From: a virus
Direction: 5' to 3' (one strand)
IMG/VR virus record: IMGVR_UViG_3300043543_000666
Location: 1-24,451 of that record
DNA length: 24,451 bases
Both the position numbers and the translations under genes were made by a program. Below, one piece after another: positions 8,190 to 14,501 of this stretch. The notes beneath the pieces are model-generated. The model was not told where the DNA came from, made no database searches, and saw nothing but the letters and a program-made list of their open reading frames with translations. Every line of letters begins with the position of its first letter. Positions within the stretch are counted from its first letter, which is position 1.

Positions 8190-8665
8190 AGCGAAAAATT
8201 TAGTGGCAAAGGACAAATCTCGTCATATTGTTTGTTCAGTTTCACCTGCAACTCAACACGCACTCCGTCAGCGTTAGCGTCGTATGCGTTTTTGATGTAG
8301 CTCCCCGAAACGCTTGCAATGCTACGAAACACGAGCCTGCCTTCATTGTCTCGCAAGTGTTTTATCTGAAACAACAAGTTTCGTTTTTTCGTTTCGCAAT
8401 ACGATTGTGCTAAGAACCGCTCTTCGGTATCAAGGTCTGCAAGTTTAGATTTTTGCAGTATGTCTATACTTAGTGTGTAAGTGGTATCAGACACGCCAAA
8501 CGGATTAACCTGCGTTTGAAACCGAACAGGATACGCAATAAGTACAGGAAAATCTGTATGGTCCGCAAGTAGGTTCGCCTCCGCTTGCTTTGCGAAGATA
8601 AGCGAAAGGTTTAGGCTTGTTGATAAATGTTCAAGTGTGCCTTTTATGATTTCTACGCTGTTCAT
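8186..8665 (-). CDS. Tail terminator/minor tail candidate, 159 aa
   Basis: No named domain recognised. An N-terminal helix (VEIIKGTLEHLSTSLNLSLIF) precedes DFPVLIAYPV, then a strand-rich core (TYTLSIDILQKS), a long helix (ERFLAQSYCETKKRNLLFQIKHL) and C-terminal strands (GVRVELQVKLN). This alpha-beta arrangement and the position between terminase and tail genes fit the tail-terminator or neck group of Bacteroidota phages. It overlaps the upstream gene by 35 bp and is coupled by ATGA to the 55-codon ORF. Function is inferred from order. Confidence 0.45.
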   Translation of the reverse strand: MNSVEIIKGTLEHLSTSLNLSLIFAKQAEANLLADHTDFPVLIAYPVRFQTQVNPFGVSDTTYTLSIDILQKSKLADLDTEERFLAQSYCETKKRNLLFQIKHLRDNEGRLVFRSIASVSGSYIKNAYDANADGVRVELQVKLNKQYDEICPLPLNFSL

Positions 8666-9317
8666 ATTCTAATTCTTTTTGGAGTTTGTGTTGGTAGTAA
8701 TTTTTTTCGTTAACGTATTTAATTTCTACGACAATATCAATCATTTTTTTTTGTAACACTTCTTTTTTTTTCAGAAAGTCCCCGCCTGCAAGCATATCAA
8801 CAATAACATAGTAGCCCCAACGTTTATTAAGTTCGTCTAAACGAGCTGTTTTTTGAGCCTGCGTAAGTGGCACTCGGTATTTTTCGTAATGCTCGGCAAG
8901 TTCTTTTTCGGTTCGTTCTACTGCACCACGCAATTTCTGTACAAGACTTAATCTTTGCACAATCGGTTCTTGTGCTACTCGGCTTTTCGCCTGAGCAAGT
9001 TCTTTCTCGGTGTAAGCGGTGTTTCGCAAATCATACGTAGCAAGCACTTCCACAGGTGTTTCGCTGAGTAGAATTGATATGTACGTGTCAAAGCTAAGTT
9101 CGTAAGCGTCTATATCTTCTGTTTCGTAAGCAGGTATGTCTTCGTCAAGAAAGCTAAGTGCCTGTTTAACGAGGTCTAAGTGTTTTGCCAAAATCTGTTC
9201 AGGAATAGCGAGATACTGCAAGAACGCAATCGTCCCTTGCACAAGTGTTTCGTAATCAGCCCAAACTATATCAGCCCAACACGTAGGCAATCGGTATCGC
9301 TCGGCAATAGTAATCAT
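8631..9317 (-). CDS. Hypothetical late protein; possible tail assembly chaperone, 228 aa
   Basis: The ATG at 9317 overlaps the large-terminase stop (ATGA). The N-terminus ITIAERYRLPTCWADIVWAD resembles the 'lP.sW.ei.l..y' opening of tail-assembly-chaperone-like proteins in Bacteroidota phages. The remainder is mostly helical and charged, with a coiled-coil-like C-terminal half (AVERTEKELAEHYEKYR, LQKKMIDIVVEIKYV) ending in a very basic tail RRNHKRHT. A chaperone would normally sit just before the tape measure, which is about 5 kb away here, so the call is tentative. Confidence 0.4.
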   Translation of the reverse strand: MITIAERYRLPTCWADIVWADYETLVQGTIAFLQYLAIPEQILAKHLDLVKQALSFLDEDIPAYETEDIDAYELSFDTYISILLSETPVEVLATYDLRNTAYTEKELAQAKSRVAQEPIVQRLSLVQKLRGAVERTEKELAEHYEKYRVPLTQAQKTARLDELNKRWGYYVIVDMLAGGDFLKKKEVLQKKMIDIVVEIKYVNEKNYYQHKLQKELEYEQRRNHKRHT

Positions 9318-10492
9318 ATCGGCATTTTGATTTTTGTCTGTATGGTTTTGCCTCTTGCAATAGGTGTCGTAGCAGAATGTATGGCGTATCGCATCGCATC
9401 TATGGCATGGTCATTGAGTTTAACCACTTCGTCAAGTATCCTGCCATCAACGTCCTGTTTGTATTTGTACGTTTTAAGTTCTGCAATCAAGTTCCTGCTA
9501 TCCGAAGTAATCCATAACGGCTTGTCTTTGACAGCAATAATTCCCGCCTTTGTGTCTTTGCATGCCTTCTCTGCCCGAAAGCCTGCCCGTCTAAGTTCTT
9601 GTATCCTATCAGGCTCGGCACTATCGCAATAAAGTATCGTCCCCGCAGGAATAGCAAGTTTTTTCAGTTCGGCAATCAAGTCCGTATTTGTTAGCCCCCT
9701 GCTGTACAACTTCTCGCTAACAATGTTTGCCTCGCTATTTAGCCTGACGGCTACAACTGCGGTAGGCGAGTTGTAACCGAAGTCAATCCCATACACAAGC
9801 TCCCCGCTTCGGTTCATCTCGGTAGGCTCTACGATTTGGTAGTTTGGAAACACAAACGCCACGCTTGCACCACGCTCTCCTAAACCAAATACACGCCAAG
9901 CAATAGGGTCGGTATGTTGCATAAGCTCTATCTCCCGCACCACGCTCACAGGCAGGAACGGATTGTCCCTATAAGTCAAAATGTGGAACGCACAATCCGT
10001 ACGGCTCAAAACATGTTCGTATATCCAATGATGATACTCGCTTGGGTTGTAATCTAATATAACAAGTTCGTTTGTGCGTAAGACGAGTTGTTGATATTTT
10101 TTGTAGTTTAATTCTATTGCCTCGTTTAGAAAAAGAATATCCCGTTTTCTGCCCTGTACTTTCTGTTCGTTATCGCAACTGAAAAACTCAAAAAGTGTTT
10201 TCCCGAGTTGGTAAGTCCGTTCCGTTTTGTTGTGCTTGCCTTCACGATACAGCCCTAAGACTTGAAGTATTTCAAAAAAATCCCGCTCCGCAGAAGCTCG
10301 CAACGCAGGCAACGTAGCTCGCACAATAGAAACCACTTTCGGTTTTTTCGTAACAAGTGCCTGCAAAACAAGCCACAAAAGAATATTGTAGGTTTTGGAA
10401 GCTCGTGTCCCTCCCTGAAACGCTACTATTCTTTTGCCTTGCTCGACCGCATCATTCAGAAGGCAATACACTTTTGTCGTTTTGATTTCCAT
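9314..10492 (-). CDS. terL: Terminase large subunit (packaging ATPase/nuclease)
   Basis: 392 residues. It powers DNA packaging and cuts concatemers. The ATPase domain has Walker A QGGTRASKT at 26-34, Walker B DILFLNEA at 118-125 with catalytic Glu124, and LDYNPS at 146-151 in the coupling-motif position. The RNase H-like nuclease domain has YGIDFGYNSPTAVV with Asp237, YCDSAEPDRI with Asp290, and NDHAIDAMRYA with Asp361/Asp365. It matches the T4/SPP1-like terminase fold, and its length is normal for compact members. It overlaps terS by 41 bp. The portal does not follow it, which is unusual. Confidence 0.95.
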   Translation of the reverse strand: MEIKTTKVYCLLNDAVEQGKRIVAFQGGTRASKTYNILLWLVLQALVTKKPKVVSIVRATLPALRASAERDFFEILQVLGLYREGKHNKTERTYQLGKTLFEFFSCDNEQKVQGRKRDILFLNEAIELNYKKYQQLVLRTNELVILDYNPSEYHHWIYEHVLSRTDCAFHILTYRDNPFLPVSVVREIELMQHTDPIAWRVFGLGERGASVAFVFPNYQIVEPTEMNRSGELVYGIDFGYNSPTAVVAVRLNSEANIVSEKLYSRGLTNTDLIAELKKLAIPAGTILYCDSAEPDRIQELRRAGFRAEKACKDTKAGIIAVKDKPLWITSDSRNLIAELKTYKYKQDVDGRILDEVVKLNDHAIDAMRYAIHSATTPIARGKTIQTKIKMPI

Positions 10493-10838
10493 CTACATAC
10501 ACTATTTGCACTTTGATTTCGCCTATGTTGATAGTCTCGGATACGTCCCTATCAGCATAGCCCCTATCCTTCGCTTGCGTTTTGAGATAAAAAATAATCG
10601 CTGTTATATCCTTTTCTTGTATGCACTCAAACAACTTGCCCTCAACAAAGTCTTTTGCAATTTCTTTTATGTCTTGCACGGCTTTTCTGTATTCTTCGTC
10701 AGAGTGTAGCCATTCGTAGTGAGTAGGTCTTGTTATACCCGCTATTTTGACAGCTTCGGAAACTATCCCGTAAGTGCTACGCAATGCTTCAAGCATACGT
10801 TTTTTGTCCCTACTTTGCCTTTCTTTAACTAATCCCAT
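10452..10838 (-). CDS. terS: Terminase small subunit
   Basis: 128 residues. It recognises phage DNA for packaging. The N-terminal helix-turn-helix spans about 18-55 (ALRSTYGIVSEAVKIAGI, then TRPTHYEWLHSDEEYRKAV), matching the phBC6A51-type small terminases common in Bacteroidota and Firmicutes phages. AIIFYLKTQAKDRGYADR at about 79-96 is the usual conserved segment after the helical oligomerisation core. It is the first gene of the leftward late train; its start is 146 bp from the divergent early start at 10985. No confident minus-strand promoter was found in that gap. Confidence 0.85.
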   Translation of the reverse strand: MGLVKERQSRDKKRMLEALRSTYGIVSEAVKIAGITRPTHYEWLHSDEEYRKAVQDIKEIAKDFVEGKLFECIQEKDITAIIFYLKTQAKDRGYADRDVSETINIGEIKVQIVYVDGNQNDKSVLPSE

Positions 10839-10930
10839 AATAATTTGATAAAAATCTATACAATAAACAAAAAAAAAATTTTTATGTGTAAAATTTGTAA
10901 GAAAAAAAATTACAAAATCTTACAAAATAG

Positions 10931-10961
10931 TTTAATAATACAAAATTATTTTGTAAATTTG
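10931..10961 (+). promoter_or_regulatory. Early promoter P1 (Bacteroidota type)
   Basis: -7 element TAAATTTG at 10954-10961 matches the Bacteroidota consensus TAnnTTTG exactly. A -33-like TTTA at 10931-10934 (consensus TTTG) lies 19 bp upstream. The ATG of the first early gene is 23 bp downstream. It drives the rightward operon 10985-13034. The 10839-10984 gap between divergent gene trains is otherwise an AT-rich stretch with several TTACAAA/TTTGTAA half-sites (10893-10900, 10910-10917, 10920-10927). Confidence 0.65.
10939..10955. promoter_or_regulatory. Operator-like palindrome overlapping P1
   Basis: Perfect inverted repeat TACAAAA-TTA-TTTTGTA. Its right end overlaps the TA of the P1 -7 box. 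The same palindrome in the same register overlaps P2 near 13720-13742. An imperfect dyad of related half-sites occupies 10888-10923. The geometry would let a bound dimer block RNA polymerase; the ligand is unknown. Confidence 0.55.
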
Positions 10962-10984
10962 AGCAAAACTAAACTTCTAAACTT

Positions 10985-11233
10985 ATGGACGCAACAACAA
11001 AACGCAGGAAAGCCACTCCCGAAGAGAAAGAATCGTATTTGGAACGAATAAAAAAGTTAAGAACTGCAATAGGCAATTACAAAAGAAAAAAAAGTGGAAA
11101 TTTTCTCAAACAAGTGGAAATTCATCTCGGACGTGAGCTGACTAAGAAGGAACGGCAAGATTGCTACAACGTAATAAACGGACATTCTTGCAACTACGAA
11201 CTCCTTGCACTACTTGAAAAAACATTTTTATGA
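10985..11233 (+). CDS. Small basic protein, candidate early regulator, 82 aa
   Basis: First gene of early operon 1. The N-terminal half is very basic (MDATTKRRKATPEEKES, NYKRKKSGNF). The C-terminal part, LGRELTKKERQDCYNVINGH then NYELLALLEKTF, resembles the helix-turn-helix tail of small Bacteroidota phage regulators, in which an 'I.G...n..il..L' segment closes the domain. A DNA-binding or autoregulatory role fits its place directly after operator-promoter P1, but no HTH is certain. Its stop overlaps the next start as ATGA. Confidence 0.5.
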   Translation: MDATTKRRKATPEEKESYLERIKKLRTAIGNYKRKKSGNFLKQVEIHLGRELTKKERQDCYNVINGHSCNYELLALLEKTFL

Positions 11234-11619
11234 GTAAGCACCAAAAAGTTGCTTTCTACGAGTTTGTAGAACGCCTGACACGGAGCAGTATGTACGAACT
11301 CGTACAGCGTAAGGAATTGCTTTTGCGTGAAGCGGAACAGATAGACCTACTCTCGCTCCCCGAACAAGATGCAGATGAATTGTACGAAGAGATACGAAAC
11401 CTTCGCAGTGAAGTAAATATCCTGCGTGGATACATCGGACTTGTTGAGCAACTTGCTACTGCGTACTTAGAGGCTTTGGACGAAGCACAAACCTTTGACC
11501 TTGTCAAACACACCGAACTTGAAGTAGCCTATGCGGAGTGGAGCAAATTAGAAAGAGCCGTACAAACATACAGAAAATTAAAAGCCATTGAAGAACAATT
11601 AAAAACTTATGAGCATTGA
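11230..11619 (+). CDS. Coiled-coil early protein of unknown function, 129 aa
   Basis: Almost wholly helical and Glu/Leu-rich (YELVQRKELLLREAEQIDLL, ELYEEIRNLRSEVNILRGYI, KLERAVQTYRKLKAIEEQLK), so probably a coiled-coil oligomer. No catalytic motif is visible. It lies between the candidate regulator (ATGA overlap) and the helicase, so a replication-accessory role such as a helicase loader is possible but unsupported. Its last 9 codons fall in a 28-bp tandem duplication that also carries the helicase start. Confidence 0.55.
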   Translation: MSKHQKVAFYEFVERLTRSSMYELVQRKELLLREAEQIDLLSLPEQDADELYEEIRNLRSEVNILRGYIGLVEQLATAYLEALDEAQTFDLVKHTELEVAYAEWSKLERAVQTYRKLKAIEEQLKTYEH

Positions 11620-11649
11620 AAAACAATTAAAAACTTATGAGCATTGAAA
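11594..11649 (+). repeat. Perfect 28-bp tandem duplication across a gene junction
   Basis: Unit 1 is 11594-11621 and unit 2 is 11622-11649, identical over 28 bp. Each holds the end of the 129-residue gene (...QLKTYEH stop) and the helicase start (MSIEK). Copy 1 keeps the stop in use; copy 2 keeps the start in use. The ATG in copy 1 (11609) reads only 12 codons, MSIEKQLKTYEH, to a stop. Confidence 0.95.
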
Positions 11650-13034
11650 AACTACTCAAACGAGTTCGTACCGATAAATCCGAGCAGGCAGAAAAGGAAC
11701 AAGCAGGCTTAGAACGCAGTAAAAGAGAACAGAAAATAGAGCAGATACGCAAACAACTCTCCGATTATATTCGTGTCGGTACCGTATATTTCAAGCGTGT
11801 AATGCGAACCGATAGGTTTGGATTGAAATATGAAACCTTAGAACGTTGGAGAATAGAAACTTTGCAGGAAGATTTCAAACAAGCCATACACGAACTTAAT
11901 GTTTCTTTGCCTCGCAGGCAGGCAAGATACAGCGTTTCGGACTTCATAAACAAGTACGAAACTTTTTGCAACGTGCCTGACAACACGAATTATAGCCGTG
12001 TAATAGACAACTGCTACAACCTGTACAGTCCGATAATACACGAAACCGCCTGTTGGCAATCCCCCGAAGACACAAAACATATTGAGCAGTTTCTTGTGCA
12101 TATTTTTGGCGAGCAGATAGACGTAGCCCTTGACTACTTGACAATACTACTATTGTATCCAAAACAGATACTACCGATATTATGCCTTGTGTCGCAGGAG
12201 AACAATACAGGCAAAACAACGTTCTTGAACTTTCTGAAGGCAATATTTCAGAACAATGCAGTAGTGCTTAATTCTGACGATTTTCAGGACAGCTTCAATT
12301 CGCACTATGCAAGCAAGTTACTCGTAATGATTGATGAGAACTTCATAGAGGTTGAGAAAAGAAAAGAAAAGGAACGTATTAAACAACTCGGCACGGCTTC
12401 TAAGATTATGTTGCATATGAAAGGAATTGACCGAAAGGAAATAGACTACTACGGCAAGCTAATAATGACTTCAAATTACGAAGAAAACTTCATCAGAATA
12501 GACGCCGAGGACATACGTTTTTGGGTTGTCAAAGTTTCTGCCATGCCACAGCGAGACCCTGATATACTTAGCAAGATGATTGCGGAAATTCCTGCATTCT
12601 TAGACTTTTTGCGTAACAAGCGAGCAATTAAGTATCCCAAAACCGAGAGGCATTGGTTTAGCAACGACCTGCTTGATACGCAGGCAAGAAAAAGAGTGAT
12701 AGAAAGTACCAAACCTATGCACGAAGAGATACTTGACAGCTTTTTTCAGGATTATTTTGACCAAACGGAACTGCAAGAAACTACTATGAGCGTACAAGAC
12801 ATTCTGAACGAAAATCAGCGATACAGCCATATAAAGTATTTGAACCACAAAAACGTAAAGGAATATCTACAACGAAACAAATACGAATACACAAGAAACG
12901 TAGTGCGATACACTTACATAAGCATAGCAAGTGGGACGCAAACAAGTGTATCCAAAGTAGGCAGAGTGTATCGGATTAGGAAACGAGACGAGCAAGACCC
13001 CTACATCAAACAAGACGAACCATTACCTTTCTGA
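11637..13034 (+). CDS. SF3-type replicative helicase (D5/DUF5906-like)
   Basis: 465 residues. Predicted hexameric helicase for phage replication. Walker A ENNTGKTT at 188-195, Walker B LLVMIDEN at 228-235, and the SF3 motif C region KLIMTSNYE at 274-282 with its sensor Asn, followed by RFWVVKV at 294-300. The helical segment before Walker A (LDYLTILLLYPKQILPIL) is typical of primase-helicase C-terminal domains. The 140-residue N-terminus shows no primase catalytic motif. The C-terminus (about 380-465) is basic and could be a winged-helix DNA-binding domain. It ends 34 bp before an intrinsic terminator and next to the likely origin region. Confidence 0.85.
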   Translation: MSIEKLLKRVRTDKSEQAEKEQAGLERSKREQKIEQIRKQLSDYIRVGTVYFKRVMRTDRFGLKYETLERWRIETLQEDFKQAIHELNVSLPRRQARYSVSDFINKYETFCNVPDNTNYSRVIDNCYNLYSPIIHETACWQSPEDTKHIEQFLVHIFGEQIDVALDYLTILLLYPKQILPILCLVSQENNTGKTTFLNFLKAIFQNNAVVLNSDDFQDSFNSHYASKLLVMIDENFIEVEKRKEKERIKQLGTASKIMLHMKGIDRKEIDYYGKLIMTSNYEENFIRIDAEDIRFWVVKVSAMPQRDPDILSKMIAEIPAFLDFLRNKRAIKYPKTERHWFSNDLLDTQARKRVIESTKPMHEEILDSFFQDYFDQTELQETTMSVQDILNENQRYSHIKYLNHKNVKEYLQRNKYEYTRNVVRYTYISIASGTQTSVSKVGRVYRIRKRDEQDPYIKQDEPLPF

Positions 13035-13068
13035 ACTGAACGAACCGTTCGGCGAAATCGGAACAATT

Positions 13069-13110
13069 AGAGTGGGCGTAACAAAGTGTTTGTTACAACC
13101 ACTCTTTTTT
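13069..13110 (+). terminator. Intrinsic terminator after the helicase operon
   Basis: AGAGTGG (13069-13075) pairs with CCACTCT (13099-13105), and GTAACAAA (13078-13085) with TTTGTTAC (13089-13096). The stem is 7+8 bp with a 2x2 internal loop and a 3-nt loop, followed by a run of six T at 13105-13110. Confidence 0.85.
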
Positions 13111-13174
13111 GAGTTTGTAAGTTATTGATTGTCAGCCTTGTAACAAATGTAGCAAAGTTACGAAAAAAAAATAC

Positions 13175-13246
13175 ATCTTTCTCCCCCGTATTTTTTCTCC
13201 CCGATTTTCTTTCTCCCCCCCATTTCCCTTTTTTTTATTTTTTTTT
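13175..13246 (+). other. Polypyrimidine tract with four C-runs (G-quadruplex potential on the minus strand)
   Basis: About 70 bp almost purely C/T on the plus strand, with repeated TTTCTCCCC-like blocks. C-runs lie at 13183-13187, 13199-13202, 13215-13221 and 13226-13228, so the minus strand has four G-runs of 3 to 7 with loops of 11, 12 and 4 nt. The composition is unlike anything else in the window. Confidence 0.6.
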
Positions 13247-13345
13247 GTAACATTGTAACAGTAAAGAATATAAATATAAGAAAATTAGCGACTTATGCAT
13301 CAAAAAACCACGTTACAAAATGGTAACAATGCTGTTACATTACAC

Positions 13346-13541
13346 AAAAAAACGGCATTCGTAACTGCCGTTTTTTGCATAAGTCAAAGAAAATCAGTGT
13401 TTTAAAATACGCTTGCTTTGCCTGAAAGAACAGCATTCGTAACTGCCGTTCTTTCGCATAAGTCAAAGAAAATCAATAATTTAGACTTTACAAAAAACGA
13501 AATTCGTAATCGCCGCTTTTTGTGTAAGTTAAAGAAAATCA
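13346..13541 (+). repeat. Three tandem-like hairpin repeats with a conserved 3' tail
   Basis: Each unit is a stem, an 8-nt loop (TTCGTAAC, TTCGTAAC, TTCGTAAT) and a tail. Tails are GCATAAGTCAAAGAAAATCA at 13377 and 13456, and GTGTAAGTTAAAGAAAATCA at 13522. Stems: unit 1 at 13347-13357/13366-13376 (11 perfect pairs); unit 2 at 13424-13435/13444-13455 (11 of 12); unit 3 at 13491-13502/13511-13522 (8 of 12). Periods are 78 and 67 bp. Stem sequences differ but pairing is kept at several positions. Confidence 0.85.
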
Positions 13542-13645
13542 ATGGTTTAGGAGACTTATCCTGCTCGCAAAATTTGCTTGCTATTACCAAACGTTGCAAA
13601 ATGGTATTTACGAACTTCTTTGTTTTTTTGTTCGGAAAGTTTATA

Positions 13646-13659
13646 GACCTAATTAGGTC
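13646..13659. promoter_or_regulatory. 14-bp perfect palindrome, possible protein-binding site
   Basis: GACCTAATTAGGTC is a perfect dyad in the non-coding region, 56 bp before promoter P2's -33 box. It is too short for a terminator and has no loop. It could be an operator or an origin-protein site. Confidence 0.35.
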
Positions 13660-13700
13660 AATATTGATTATCTATTGTTGCAAAAAAAAATCTAAAAAAA

Positions 13701-13742
13701 AATTACAAAAAAATTTTGTAATTACAAAAAAATTTTGTAATT
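13701..13742. promoter_or_regulatory. Double operator-like palindrome overlapping P2
   Basis: Two overlapping copies of the dyad AATTACAAAA-AAA-TTTTGTAATT (13701-13723 and 13720-13742), centres 19 bp apart, i.e. nearly two helical turns on the same DNA face. The downstream copy overlaps the -7 box exactly as at P1, and the upstream copy covers the -33 box. Confidence 0.6.
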
Positions 13743-13745
13743 TTG
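13715..13745 (+). promoter_or_regulatory. Early promoter P2 (Bacteroidota consensus)
   Basis: -33 TTTG at 13715-13718, a 19-bp spacer, and -7 TAATTTTG at 13738-13745: a full match to TTTG-N19-TAnnTTTG. The first ORF of operon 2 starts 51 bp downstream. Confidence 0.75.
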
Positions 13746-13796
13746 TATCAACAAGAAAACAAAAAAAAGTAAGTATCACCAAAAAACGCTAAAAAA

Positions 13797-14048
13797 ATGA
13801 AAAAGAAAGCAAAAAAAGATTATTGTATTTACGATTGTATTGTAAATACTAAGTTAAAAAAGGAAAAAGGCTTCAGAGTACTTTCTGTGAAGGCGTATTT
13901 AGAAGGCACAAATCCAAATGCCAACTCGCTTTGGGACGTAGAACGTGCTTGTGTTCCAAGCATTAGCAAGCAATTAGGAATAAGAGAATCGCAAATTGAA
14001 AAAACAGAGCTTATTCATTACTCCTTTTGGGGTTGGACTACTATGTAA
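13797..14048 (+). CDS. Hypothetical early protein, 83 aa
   Basis: First gene of early operon 2, directly under promoter P2. Basic N-terminus (MKKKAKKDYCIYDCIVNTKL), then FRVLSVKAYLEGTNPNANSL and QLGIRESQIEKTELIHYSFW. Two closely spaced Cys (10 and 14) are present, but no zinc-finger pair follows. No family recognised; the even, non-repetitive composition and good leader support a real gene. It precedes the recombination genes by 42 bp, so a replication or recombination accessory role is possible. Confidence 0.6.
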   Translation: MKKKAKKDYCIYDCIVNTKLKKEKGFRVLSVKAYLEGTNPNANSLWDVERACVPSISKQLGIRESQIEKTELIHYSFWGWTTM

Positions 14049-14090
14049 TTGCATTTACTTTTTTATTTTATCAACTAAACCTATATCACA

Positions 14091-14501
14091 ATGGAAAACA
14101 CAAATCAAGAAGTACTCGCTGTATCGGTAGAAACAGGCGAGACAAAAAAAACAGGGTTGTTAATCCCCGCAGACTTTGAGTGGGAGAAACTTGAAACGCT
14201 AAAAGCAACTCCCAATGTTGCTCCAAAGTACATTGAGTTCAATGTGCCAGGGCAAAAGATTAGAGGTTTCTATTTGGGAAATTCCAAAGTAGAGAAAAAA
14301 GAAAACGACGAAACGAAAGTAATACCTGTGATTCTTTTGGCAACAGCAGAAGGCGTGTTTATGAACGGTGGTGTATCTTTGGTAGATACGATGACAAAAT
14401 TTTGCCGTGTTGGTGAAGCCGTAGAAATAGAATTTATCGGCTTGAAAAAAGTCAGCAAAGGAAACCTAAAAGAGTATGCCGTTAGACCACTAGTGCTATG
14501 A
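14091..14501 (+). CDS. Candidate ssDNA-binding (OB-like) protein, 136 aa
   Basis: An unstructured N-terminus (about 1-45) is followed by a strand-rich core: PKYIEFNVPGQKIRGFYLG, TKVIPVILLATAEGVFMNG, FCRVGEAVEIEFIGLKKV and LKEYAVRPLVL. Five or more strands with a central helix-like segment (SLVDTMTKF) fit an OB fold. Its stop overlaps the start of a RecE-like exonuclease (ATGA); phage exonucleases are often paired with an ssDNA-binding or annealing protein. The leader AACTAAACC...CACAATG lacks a Shine-Dalgarno. The fold is inferred from pattern and context, not from a recognised signature. Confidence 0.5.
   Translation: MENTNQEVLAVSVETGETKKTGLLIPADFEWEKLETLKATPNVAPKYIEFNVPGQKIRGFYLGNSKVEKKENDETKVIPVILLATAEGVFMNGGVSLVDTMTKFCRVGEAVEIEFIGLKKVSKGNLKEYAVRPLVL

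Larger units (their letters stand above)
13035..13796. other. 760-bp non-coding region; replication-origin candidate
   Basis: No convincing gene between the helicase and the next ORF. It holds, in order, a terminator (13069-13110), a cluster of GTAAC/GTTAC elements (about 11 between 13078 and 13443), a polypyrimidine tract (13175-13246), three hairpin repeats (13346-13541), a 14-bp palindrome GACCTAATTAGGTC (13646-13659) and promoter/operator P2 (13701-13745). Iterated short motifs, AT-rich and strand-asymmetric tracts and a neighbouring helicase gene are usual for phage origins. Origin function is inferred. Confidence 0.5.

Noticed and set aside
10839-10930. Leftward late promoter upstream of terS
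   Set aside because: Several one-mismatch -7 boxes exist on the minus strand, but none has a TTTG at 19-20 bp; the AT content makes such hits uninformative.
13346-13541. CRISPR-like array
   Set aside because: Only three imperfect units with unequal periods, stem changes and no cas genes; the conserved parts are a loop and tail, not a direct repeat around unique spacers.
13418-13792. 124-codon plus-strand ORF across the hairpin repeats and promoter P2
   Set aside because: It runs through two structured repeats, the palindrome and the operator/promoter; its protein is a Lys/Phe-rich product of AT-rich repeats.
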